From Symsagittifera roscoffensis (lineage: Eukaryota; Xenacoelomorpha; Acoela; Convolutidae), in NCBI RefSeq assembly GCF_963678635.1, contig NC_087067.1, positions 59,006,487 to 59,070,486 of the forward strand: a stretch of 64,000 nucleotides of DNA, in the 5' to 3' direction. Of this stretch, positions 52,501 through 61,537 are shown in pieces (position 1 is the stretch's first letter; each line of letters starts with the position of its first letter). Position numbers and translations under genes: made by a program. The notes under the pieces are model-generated. The model searched no databases and was not told the origin of the DNA. It worked only from the letters and a program-made list of their open reading frames with translations.

Positions 52501-54097
52501 GAAGTCTTGGGACAGTACGGAAAAGTCTTGGGACAGTACGGAAGAGTGTTAGGACCGTGCGGAAAAATCTTGGGACAGTACGGAAAAGTCTTGGGACTGT
52601 ATGGAAAAGTTTTGGGGCAGTACGGAAAAGTCTTGGGACAGTACCAAGAGGTCTTGGGACAGTACGAAGAAGTCTTGGGACAGTACCGAAAAGTCTTGGG
52701 ACAGTACGGAAGAGTGTTAGGACCGTGCGGAAAAATCATGGGACATTACGGAAAAGTCTTGGGACTGTATGGAAAAGTCTTGGGACAGTACGGAAAAGTC
52801 TTGGGACAGTACCAAGAGGTCTTGGGAAGTACGAAGAAGTCTTGGGACAGTACGGAAAAGTCTTGAGACTGTATGGAAAAGTCTTGGGACAAAACGAAGA
52901 GGTCTTGGGACAGGTCGAAGAAGTCTTGGGACAGTACCGAAAAGTCTTGGGACAGTACGGAAGAGTGTTAGGACCGTGCGGAAAAATCTTGGGACAGTAC
53001 GGAAAAGTCTTGGGACTGTATGGAAAAAACTTGGGACAGTACGGAAAAGTCTTGGGACAGTACCAAGAGGTCTTGGGACAGTACGAAGAAGTCTTGGCAC
53101 AGTACGGAAAAGTCTTGTGACAGCACGGAAAAGTCTTGGGACAGTACGGAAAAGTCTTGGGACAGTACCAAGATGTCTTGGGACAGTACGAAGAAGTCTA
53201 GGGACAGAACGGAGAAGTCTTGGGACGGTACGGAAAAGTCTTGGTACCGTACGAAAAAGTCTTGGGACAGTACTAAGAGGTCTTGGGACAGTACGAAGAA
53301 GTTTTGGGACGGTATGGAAAAGTCTTGGGACAGTACGGAAAAGTCTTGGGACACTCAGGAAAGGTCTATGGGCAGTACAGAAAAAAATTGAGACAGTGCC
53401 AAGAAGTCTTGGGACAGTACGAAGAAGTCTTGGGACAGTACAGAAAAGTCTTGGGACAGTACGGAAAAGTCTTGGGACAGCATGGAAAAGTCTTGGGACA
53501 GTACGGAAAAGTCTTGGGACAGTACCAAGAGGTCTTGGGACAGTACGAAGAAGTCTAGGGGTAGAACGGAGAAGTCATGGGACAGTACGGAAAAGTCTTG
53601 GGACCGTACGAAAAAGTCTTGGGACAGTACTAAGAGGTCTTGGGACAGTACGAAGAAGTCTTGGGGCAGTACGTAAAAGTCTTGGGAAGCACGGAAAAGT
53701 CTTGGGACAGTACGGAAAAGTCTTGGGACAGTACAGAAAGGTCTTGGGACAGTACGGAAAAAAACTGAGAGTGTAGCAAGAAGTCTTGGGACAGTACGAA
53801 GAAGTCTTGGGACAGTACAGAAAAGTCTTGGGACAGTGCGGAAAAGTCTTGGGACAGTGCGGAAAAGTCTTGGGAAAGTACCAGGAGGTCTTGGGACAGC
53901 GCAAAGAAATCTTGGGACAGTACGGAAAAGTCTCGGGACAGCACGGAAAAGTCTTGGGACAGTACGCAAAAGTCTTGGGACAATACAGAAAAGTCTTGAG
54001 ACAGTACAGAAATGTCTTGGGACAGCACGGAAAAGTCTTGGGACAGCACGGAAAAGTCTTGGGACAGTACGAAAAAGTCTTGGGACAGTACCAAGAG
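49531..54097. repeat. Minisatellite tandem duplication, 2370 bp offset
   Basis: 49531-51727 matches 51901-54097 at a constant offset of 2370 bp with very few differences, including private features: GGACACTCAGGAAAGGTC, ACGGTATGG and the GAGAGTGTAGCAAG junction near 51398 and 53768. This is the youngest-looking large duplication in the array. Within 51520-51830 a smaller 210 bp (10-monomer) duplication is also visible. Confidence 0.85.
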
Positions 54098-54729
54098 GTC
54101 TTGGGACAGTACGAAGAAGTCTAGGGATAGAACGGAGAAGTCATGGGACAGTACGGAAAAGTCTTGGGACCGTACGAAAAAGTCTTGGGACAGTACTAAG
54201 AGGTCTTGGGACAGTACGAAGAAGTCTTGGGACAGTACGTAGAAGTCTTGGGACAGCACGGAAAAGTCTTGGGACAGTACGGAAAAGTCTTGGGTCAGTA
54301 CAAAAAGGTCTTGGGACACTACGGAAAAAAATTGAGAGTGTAGCAAGAAGTCTTGGGACAGTACGAAGAAGTCTTGGGACAGTACAGAAAAGTCTTGGGA
54401 CAGTGCGGAAAAGTCTTGGGACAGTACGGAAAAGTCTTGGGACAGTAACAGGAGGTCTTGGGATAGCACAGAGAAATCTTGGGACATTACGGAAAAATCT
54501 CGGGACAGCACGGAAAAGTCTTGGGACAGCACGCAAAAGTCTTGGGATAATACAGAAAAGTCTTGGGACAGTACCAAGAAGTCTTGGGACAGTACGAAGA
54601 AGTCTTGGCACAGTACGGAAAAGTCATGGGACAGTACGGAAAAGTCTTCGGACAGTACCAAGAGGTCTTGGGACAATACGAAGAAGTCTTGGGACAGTAC
54701 GGAAAAGTCTTGGGACAGCACGGAAAAGG

Positions 54730-55229
54730 ACAGCTAACACCTGGGAAATTATTAATAGGACACTGGAAGCGTTCGCTACAAGAATCACTGACTCGAGTGA
54801 AAGAGGAGGTGGCAGATCCAGTTAAGCCTTCTAAAAACCAAAGGAATTTGAAGATGACCCAGATGGATGCAACTACATATGGGTGGAAGTCATGAGACTA
54901 CATTTGGAACAAGACAACTTCAATGACGAGGGGGAAGGCCTGCACGGCAATACTGAGCAAGCTAGATGGCACAGCGCTATAATGTTTAGTTGCAAAGAAG
55001 GAAGAGGAACGTGATACTGCGGACAAGATCTTCGAGATTCGGATCAGGAATGAAGGGCCACCAAGCTATGATGAGATTTGAAAAAAGAAGACAGAAGGAC
55101 AATTGAATCAATCTATCGGTTCCTGGATGATCTTGAGAGATTGAGAAGAAGGAGTGATCCTGAAGAATCAACGAACAGAAAGAATTTCAGTATCGCCTCG
55201 AAGTTTTTCGATGGGGTAAAAATAGACGA
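54730..55229 (+). pseudogene. gag: Gypsy gag, N-terminal and capsid part, frameshifted
   Basis: Coding sense is recoverable only in short pieces in alternating frames. 54730-54825 reads on from the minisatellite (NTWEIINRTLEAFATRITD). 54843-54962 reads EFEDDPDGCNYIWVEVMRL in another frame. About 54983-55080 carries AKKEEERDTADKIFEI. 55120-55230 carries FLDDLERLRRRSDPEESTN and SKFFDGVKI. Stops interrupt at 54963, 54980 and 55076 depending on frame. The pieces are helical and charged, as expected of a Gypsy capsid, but no capsid motif is decisive; assignment rests on continuity with the downstream zinc-knuckle frame. Confidence 0.7.
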
Positions 55230-56006
55230 TTGAGAATAATGTTGGCAACGTATTTTACACTTTCGAAAGATAATGCACCGACTCCAGAAGAGATGAGACA
55301 AAAGTCAAGGGAGTACATGTTGATGAAACCGAAGAAGTACCGTACTCAGAGAAAAAGAACATGCAAGAATATGTACAAACCTAGAGATGATATGGACAAA
55401 CGTAGGTCATGTGCAAATTGCGGATCAGCGGATCATCACGTGGCGGATTGCACGACGTACAAGCAAGGCATGAAGAGTGTGGGATATGCGCCGGATGAAG
55501 AAGATTTGAGCCAGACGGAGGAACATGAAATCTATAGTGGCTTGATCATCAAGATAGGTGCAAGATGCTTCTTCTGCAATCAAGAAGGCCACTTCAGGAT
55601 GGACTGTCCGTTGTTTTGGGAAGCATTGAAGAACCAAAATCCCAGCAAACACAAGCTGGCACTGGCTGCGGTACAGAAAACGAGAAACAGGCAAGCCGAA
55701 TTTGACACGAAAAACTCGGAGGCACCGAGTGCAGAACTACCGACAAAATCGGTGAAGGCTGTAACGCAAGTCAAAAATGCCATAGAGGCTGAGGCCCGGA
55801 ACTCTCTAGTAATAAACTATGAGAAAGCAGCTGCGGAGGCTATCAACAAAGTGAAACAAGACCTAGCGACGAAAGAGATCGAGCAACGACTGAAGCAGGA
55901 GATCGAAAGGCAGAAGTTGAGTGAGACATTATATAGGTCAGTGCCAGTGCCAGAAGCCGAAGTGAAAGCGACAATGAGCGGAAATTGCAACACTCTAAAA
56001 TGGTGA
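55230..56006 (+). pseudogene. gag: Gypsy gag C-terminal part with two CCHC zinc knuckles
   Basis: Open for 258 codons up to TGA at 56004. Residues 61-74 form the first knuckle (Cys61, Cys64, His69, Cys74; CX2CX4HX4C). Residues 113-126 form the second (Cys113, Cys116, His121, Cys126). Such knuckles bind packaged RNA in Gag nucleocapsids. The rest, residues 140-240, is Lys/Glu/Ala-rich and probably helical. The upstream part joins an earlier frame by a one-base shift near 55230, and there is no ATG at the frame start, so this is the 3' portion of gag rather than a separate gene. Stops follow in the 56007-56131 stretch before the protease. Confidence 0.85.
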
Positions 56007-56131
56007 CGGGAAAACCATTTGGCATAACAAAAATCTGAGCCAGAATAATGTCGATAATCACTGTGGGGCGGCCACGAAGTAACGAGAAACCTGAGTAAAC
56101 CAAGCGATCAGACAATAATCCACATCGATGT

Positions 56132-56824
56132 GTGTACGCAGATTACTTAAGTGCAGTAAGTCCGCAGACAACTTCTAGAGCCTTGAGGGCACTACTCACA
56201 AGAGGTGGCAGCAAGTCAGTCCGCGTTGACAACAGATATACAGAAGCTTATGGTCCGCATGAGGTGATGTTAAGTATAAATGGGATAAACATCTATACGA
56301 AAACCATGATAACTTGTGATGAAGATCTAGTGGGGCAGATCTACGTGGGCAGAGAAGAACTGAAAGTGAGATCGATTGGACACTGCGCCATATTGGAAGT
56401 AAAGGCAAGGCATATCGGAATGTCAGCAGACGTATCAGCACACGTGCTTGACATAAGCGGTAAGAAGACTCAGTTGCGCGGATTATTGGACACGGGAGCG
56501 GTCTTGAGCGTTATACCAACCGAAACATGGGAGAGGATGGGCTTCGACAAATACGATTTGATAGACAGGGGAATACGGCTGTCAGCTGCAAATAAGAAGG
56601 CACTGCGGGTACTAGCCAGGACACCAATAATAGCCCTAAACTTAGGGGAACGCAAGCTGTGGATGAGCTTTCTTGTGGTAGAGAACCTAGATGAGTCCGA
56701 CCAATTCATTTTAGGCAGAGACTTCATCAGAAAATTCGACGTAACGATTGATATAAACAATGGTAATTATACCGGTAAATTCGATATTGACGAAATAGAA
56801 AAAAGCACCGGCATTCTTGAGTAG
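56132..56824 (+). pseudogene. pol: Gypsy aspartic protease region
   Basis: A 230-codon open frame. The retropepsin active site DTGA is at residues 120-123 (56489-56500), followed by a hydrophobic strand. The second conserved motif ILGRDF is at residues 193-198, giving the usual spacing for a retroviral-type protease that acts as a dimer and cleaves the Gag-Pol precursor. The N-terminal 100 residues are upstream pol sequence of unknown role. The frame start is GTG; just before it a doubled GT (GATGTGTGTACG near 56128) shifts the frame relative to upstream, so the open frame does not begin at a natural start. Confidence 0.85.
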
Positions 56825-57230
56825 GAGGGTGAGGCTGAAAGCAAACGAAGCGGCAATTGTAAGCGTGCGGATGGAAAATTATAATGAAATCAGTGACAAT
56901 AAACAAGTATGCATAGTCCCAAATCCCAACAGTCAAAGTGCTGCTTTTTTAAGAAGATCCTTCTCGATAGCCAAGAGCGGCCTCTGCGTCAGTGTCTTGT
57001 TGAATACTCTTGATATACCCATCACAATCCAGAGGAGAAGGAATTTGGGATACGCTCTACCCGTGAAAACTTGGTATGAAATGACTGAAAATGTAAAAGG
57101 GATTGAAGTTCTTGATTGTCCCAATCATAGGGATAGGATTTGTATCTTGAGAAGATTAACGAAAACAAAATATTCATCAGGTTTTGTGAAATCGCTTAAG
57201 TCAGAGACAGACGATGGACTTTCTAGCTGA
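56817..57230 (+). pseudogene. pol: Gypsy pol linker between protease and RT
   Basis: A 137-codon frame overlapping the protease end by 8 bp in a different frame. It contains VRLKANEAAIVSVRMENYN, NSQSAAFLRRSFSIAKSGLCV and YALPVKTWYEM, the type of beta-rich segment seen between protease and RT in Gypsy polyproteins. A stop at 57228 ends it; 57231-57596 continues the N-terminal RT region with several stops and shifts. Confidence 0.75.
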
Positions 57231-58190
57231 TCGAAATTCCCGGAAAAACCCACACTAGAGGAAATGGAAATTGATAAACTGGTTTTAACAGAAATAGAGC
57301 ACTTGGGGGCAAGGTAACGGACGAACAGCTCAAAGCCATCAAGGACGTACTAGAGCGGAATGAGGAAATAATTTTTCGAAACATAAGGCAGACATTGGAT
57401 GTTGTAATTTTGTTGAGCACGAAATAGAACTTGAAGACTCGACGGTACCGCACAGGGAGGGGGCGAGGCGTATGACACCCCACAAATCGGATGCATGTAG
57501 AAAAGAGATAGAGTCCTAACTAGAGTATGATAGGATAGAACCATCCAAATCACCGTGGGCGTGTGGAATAGTGATGGCTAAGAAGGCTATCAACTGAGGT
57601 TTTGTTGTGACTTTCAATATCTGAACTCCGTCACGGTGAAGGATGCCTATGCCATACCTAGAATTGATGAGAGCCTCTCGAAGTTAGGGGACACAAAACT
57701 TTTTACGACTCTTGGTTTAGGATCAGCTTACTGGTAGGTTCCACTGAGGAAGCAAGACAGGGACAAAACAGGGGTTACCTGCGAATTGAGGCTGTTTCAA
57801 TGGAAAAGGATGCCCTTTGGTTTTCGCAACGCCACGGCTACGTTTCAACGATTGGTGGCACACGCACTAATAGGTGTAACGAAGAAATACGACAACCTGG
57901 TGATGTGCTTTGTGGACGACGTGGTAATAGCGACACCAACACTGGAGGACCACATCGCGCGACTGGAGGAGGTGTTCACCTGCATGAAGAGGTCAGGACT
58001 AAAATGCAAGCCATCAAAGTGCGAGATTCTCTAGGACTCGATTAAATACCTGAGAAGGATGGTTGATAAACATGGCATCAGAGCAGACCCAGATGCAGTA
58101 GAAGCGGTTCTTACCTTGAAATCACCAAAAACAGAACATCAACTGATGAGATTCTTGGGTTTTGCGAACTACCACAGGGAATTCATGTCG
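57231..58190 (+). pseudogene. pol: Gypsy reverse transcriptase domain
   Basis: The frame from about 57597 reads through RT core motifs: a LNSVTVKDAYAIPRIDESL block, FTTLGLGSAYW, WKRMPFGFRNATATFQRL, and the catalytic MCFVDDVV at 57903-57926 (FVDD, with both metal-binding Asp present). Two in-frame TAG stops are present, at 57735-57737 (directly after SAYW) and 58032-58034 (after KCEIL); both are single-base changes from sense codons. Downstream DSIKYLRRMVDKHG and LGFANYHREF are the RT connection. In the TTLGLGS motif a Gly occupies the position where a catalytic Asp is expected, which would inactivate the enzyme even without the stops. This is inference from RT family motifs. Confidence 0.9.
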
Positions 58191-58890
58191 CACCATTCGT
58201 AGAGACTGTTGAGAAAGATCCTGGGGACTGTACCAAGGGAACAAAGAGATGACTTGAATGAAATCTGGGGGGAAGAACTTTTGGGTTTGGAGGGTGAAAA
58301 AACGAGTGACTTCGAGAGACAGAACACAATCGGGAAGCCGATGAAGAGTGCCCCAGCCTATAGGATTCGGGAAGCCGATGAAGAGTGCCCCAGCCTACAG
58401 AAGAGAGCCGCATAAGATTCTTCCCGTGGTTTTGAGCGACATTGACATCTTGGTTATATGCGGTGATGAAGGATCATATGAAGAAGCATCAGAAAGAATG
58501 TCGAGAGTTTCTGGCGGAGATAGGGCCGGAAGCCTTCAGGAGTCCTTTGCTGACCCACGGAAATGCGATCACGACGGGTTGGAAAAGAGTTGGTAGAGTG
58601 TCTAGAGATAATACCAAGACGAGAGACTCAATATTGGAAGAGGACATAGCGAAGAACGTGAGCATGAGTCTTCACAACTCCTTTTGCTTGAACAGGGAAC
58701 CTAAAGTGAAGAGTTTACCAAATCAGGCAAGAGATTGCAAGAGCAGAGGGAGTGGATGCAATCCTACAAACAACTAAAAGCTTGGGAAGAGATCGTGATC
58801 AGCTCCGACGATGAGGAAGCGCTGCTAAGGCAGATTACGGTGTCGGGCGCATCAGGGCATAGCACCTCAAGGGTGAGGAGCACAAAATGA
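58191..58890 (+). pseudogene. Gypsy pol C-terminal tail remnant
   Basis: RT homology ends abruptly near 58190 and no RNase H or integrase motifs follow. Several short frames succeed each other. The last, 58705-58890, reads TKSGKRLQEQREWMQSYKQL then EEIVISSDDEEALL and ends TGA, an acidic polyprotein-like tail. A 37 bp tandem duplication lies inside (58331-58404). Assignment as the end of the same pol is by position and composition only. Confidence 0.45.
58331..58404. repeat. 37 bp tandem duplication
   Basis: CGGGAAGCCGATGAAGAGTG followed by CCCCAGCCTA occurs at 58331 and again at 58368. The period is not a multiple of three, so it shifts the frame, one more lesion in the element. Confidence 0.9.
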
Positions 58891-59733
58891 GCAGGGAGTT
58901 CAGTGAAAGATTCTTGAGTCTTGAGAGGGAAAGGAAAGGGGCTTGATTGTGAACTCGGAAGAAATCTGAGACCAAAGAAAAGAAATTTTAAAGAAACAAA
59001 GTATTGTTAATAAAATGCTACGTCTATTATATAAATCGAAGTGCTGCATGACAATTTTCTGATCGGATAAGACAAAAAACTTTTAATCATTAGCTTGCAA
59101 AGCGGAAATTAAGGGTGCAGATATATGCAGATTCTGATTGCTGTTTAGCGATAGTGTGACAATTTTGCATGGTTGTGAATTTTGGGATGTAGATAAAGTT
59201 AAATCTGCTGCAAACTTCTGTAAATGACCACTGGCACTGTATCTTGAGCAACATTCAAAATTCTGGGAATTCACTGGCAGACAAATATTAGATCAGAACA
59301 ACCGAACAACAATCGCGGGAAAGTGGTCGAAAGAAGCAGCGGGAAATTGATATTTGCAATTTCCAGATATGATATCACACTAGAGTAGAGTTGTCTACCC
59401 TGTAATAGAAAACAGAACGATTGCGAACAAAGAAGATACAAATTAGAAGTGGACCAGAGTGAACCTTCGGTGGAAAACTCAGCCCCAAAACTCGGTTCTC
59501 AAGTTAAAAGTCAATTCCCAAGCTGGAATTTGTTTATTACAAACTTCTCGAGTTAAACTTAATTCCTTTAATGCTAGAGTTGCTGATTGATTAGGTTACT
59601 CCAATTCTCGAGAGTGCCGGTATGTGAAAACCCAATTTAAATTTCTTGAGTGTGTTTTATACTTGTTATGTTGAGCTAGGCAGAGTTTTGGTTTGATCCA
59701 TCTGAAATGGATCAAAGTTCCACCGTGTAATAA
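58891..59733. other. Non-coding spacer between the two retroelements
   Basis: Presumed 3' UTR of the Gypsy remnant (AATAAA at 59009) followed by the 5' untranslated region of the Penelope-like element. No open frame or repeat family recognised. Confidence 0.45.
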
Positions 59734-60373
59734 AAATTAACTGTACGGACTGTTCCGACCCTGTTTTTAACAGCGTTTTTTAACAGCCTATATTTCTTTA
59801 ACCTCATATGTGACTTAAGTAGGCGACTGTTACAAACAGTCAACGAGACCCATCAGAAGAAGCTAATGGAACTATCAGAAAGGCCAGACCGACCTCTAGT
59901 GAAGCAAGGTGAGGTTTCGGTAATAGCTCTTGATGATGTTGAATTACCAAATTGGGTACAACAAGTGTTGTCATTAGGGCCGAAACATCCAGTCAGGGAT
60001 AAACTTGATGAAACACACTTTCTCGCCGACATTGACTTTTTTCTATCAAAAATCGTAAAAGCCCCTGGTGGAGGCTCTTTGTGAGATGGAAGCTGTGACA
60101 AAAGCCTATGCTAAAAGGGTGAAACAAACACCATCTGACAAAGGCATTGAAAAGGCCCGAAAGTATGTGGAGAGTAATGGATTAGTTGCGGTACCGTATG
60201 ACAAAGGCGTGGGTTTTTGTGTAATGAGGAAGGACACCTAGGAGAACAAGTTGTCGGATACATTAGATTCGAATCATTTCAGCAAGAGTAAAAAAACAAG
60301 TGATGCGATTGTTTTGAAGAAAGAAAGAGACATCAATAAGGAGTTGTTGGCTGTGAGGAAAAAGACGAAATAA
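59734..60373 (+). pseudogene. Penelope-like ORF, N-terminal region
   Basis: Open from 59734 (after tandem TAA stops) to 60084, with the first ATG at 59866; contains SVIALDDVELPNWVQQVLSL and GPKHPVRDKLDETHFLADID. A one-base shift near 60065 moves the sense to another frame, where ALCEMEAVTKAYAKRVKQ, KYVESNGLVAVPYDKGVGF and DINKELLAVRKK are read. In that frame TAG at 60239 and TAA at 60371 interrupt. The GLVAVPYDKG motif is characteristic of the region before the Penelope-like RT fingers. 60374-60518 continues with YELAKVHK-type RT sequence in further frames. Confidence 0.8.
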
Positions 60374-60518
60374 GTGAGAGTCTCTACACAAGGATGAGGT
60401 CTACTGGGGGCAGCCCGCCAGGTTTATGAGTTGGCGAAAGTGCATAAAGTTATACCCCAATAAGAACGGTCTTCTCCTTGCTTGGCAGCTCTTATTATAA
60501 CTTGAACAAGGTTTTTGA

Positions 60519-61007
60519 AAACTTTTTGAGAAAAAAGAGGGCGCAAACATAGAAAGCAACTCACTAGAGGCGAGAGAAATCTTAGAGAGCACTTATCTTG
60601 CGCCCAATGAAAATTTGATATCTCTAGATGTGAATAGTTTGTATGCAAATGTTCCACTGAAAGAAGCAATAGATATAGCTCTGAGAAAACTGTATGTGCA
60701 ATATGAACCACCATCAGTTGCTAGGAAAACCATGATGAGACTGTTGAATATGGCAGCTAGTAAAGTCCATTTCAAATGCAATGAAACATGGTACGTTCAG
60801 AAAGATGGTTTGGCAATGGGGGCCGAAATGTTTTTGCCCGAGAAAGATCTTAATGGAATATGTCCCGAGTGCAAAAAGAAAGTCACGTACAGGTCAAAAG
60901 ATGTAGAATATGAATGCTGTTTGAACCGGTATCACGCAAAATGCGGTTATATATCAGATGATGAGTATCGAAATATAAGTGAAACCGTCTAGTACTGTAG
61001 AAAATGC
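60519..61007 (+). pseudogene. Penelope-like RT core with zinc-finger-like insert
   Basis: Open in one frame to TAG at 60990-60992 and readable beyond it. RT motif ISLDVNSLYANVPLKEA (first catalytic Asp) is at about 60618-60668; VQKDGLAMGA at 60795-60824 is the following RT motif. Only 12 residues later a Cys-rich segment starts: Cys-Pro-Glu-Cys at 60861, then CCLNRYHAKC, then after the stop Tyr-Cys-Arg-Lys-Cys at 60993-61007. This resembles a PHD-like Cys4-His-Cys3 finger, though one ligand appears lost. It lies between two RT motifs, so it is an insert within the polymerase. The usual palm sequence after GLAMG looks shortened, suggesting a deletion. Confidence 0.8.
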
Positions 61008-61495
61008 ATCGCAATAAGAGAGAAGAACAAGTTAGTACAGCAAGCTAAGTTATTTCTACGCTAAGTTCACGATATAGTGAGAACAGTGAAGGGTGATCCT
61101 GGATAAATGCTACGGGCTGCAAACTTACTACATCCAAAAATACAGTTCACAATCGAGACACCAAACACTATCAGAAAATTAGCATTTTCGGAAATACAAA
61201 TTAGTATTGACAAAAGCAGGGAAATTAGCTGTGGGTGGTATCAAAAACCAACAGATACAGGTACCATACTAAATTTTACAAGCTGCGCCCCCTTTACTAC
61301 AAGAGAAGTGTGATTGAAGGAGCTGTTCACCCGGTTTTTCGTAGTACGTCAACAATGGAAGAATATGATAAAGCTATGAAAATCAACCTTGAGCAGTGGT
61401 TGGACAATCAATATCCGGAAAAATGGTCGTCGCGGGTTGCATCCCATGCCCTTGAAAAGATCATCAGGGAGGGCAAAACAAAAAAACATGGCTGA
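61008..61495 (+). pseudogene. Penelope-like RT catalytic motif C and thumb, broken
   Basis: The frame from the finger continues to KLFLR and then TAA at 61062, Val, His, Asp: the YVDD-type metal-binding box has become stop-Val-His-Asp, so the polymerase is dead. A second TAA is at 61104. After it come NLLHPKIQFTIETPNTIRKL, FSEIQISIDKSREISCGWYQ and KPTDTGTILNF (to 61313), then a frameshift near 61290 into VIEGAVHPVFRSTSTMEEYD and QWLDNQYPEKWSSRV (to TGA at 61493). Confidence 0.82.
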
Positions 61496-61537
61496 GAAAA
61501 AGAAGCCCTGTGATTATAGCAGTGTTCACCACCCATT

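Larger units (their letters stand above)
27421..54729. repeat. Giant 21 bp minisatellite, about 1300 copies (27.3 kb)
   Basis: The array is continuous with core TACGGAAAAGTCTTGGG plus a four-base ACAG link, period 21 bp. Common variants are TACCAAGAGG, TACGAAGAAG, CACGGAAAAG, TGCAGAAAAG, TACAAAGAGG and GGTCGAAGAAG. The consensus has no stop codon in any of six frames. Plus-strand frames read TVRKSLG, QYGKVLG and STEKSWD; minus-strand frames read PKTFPYC, PRLFRTV and QDFSVLS. Occasional 20 bp or longer monomers shift the frame while leaving it open, so single open frames wander through all three heptads; the longest is 36412-40872, 1486 codons. Nested duplications organise the array. I read it as non-coding satellite unless expression is shown. 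The left edge is sharp at about 27421, the right edge abuts Gypsy gag sequence. Confidence 0.97.
54730..58890 (+). mobile_element. Decayed Ty3/Gypsy-type retrotransposon
   Basis: The order is gag, two zinc knuckles, protease, linker, reverse transcriptase, then a C-terminal tail, all on the plus strand and broken by several frameshifts and stops. RNase H and the integrase core are not seen between the RT end (about 58190) and the tail, so an internal deletion is likely. No flanking long terminal repeats are recognised. The 5' edge is fused to the 21 bp minisatellite, and a candidate AATAAA signal lies at 59009 downstream. It cannot be autonomous as it stands. Confidence 0.88.

Noticed and set aside
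27331-54611. Very long minus-strand frames in the minisatellite (for example 631, 649 and 785 codons)
   Set aside because: The monomer is stop-free in all reverse frames too, so long frames are expected without coding function; they overlap equally long plus-strand frames.
27421-54729. CRISPR array or silk, antifreeze or collagen-like gene
   Set aside because: Monomers are contiguous with no unique spacers, so it is not CRISPR. None of the heptads matches a structural-protein repeat that I can name with confidence.
27421-54729. G-quadruplex-forming repeat
   Set aside because: There is a single GGG run per 21 bp monomer, with about 18 bp between runs, too far apart for a typical quadruplex.
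56196-56760. Minus-strand frames opposite the protease region
   Set aside because: They are shadows of the plus-strand protease frame, which carries DTGA and ILGRDF.
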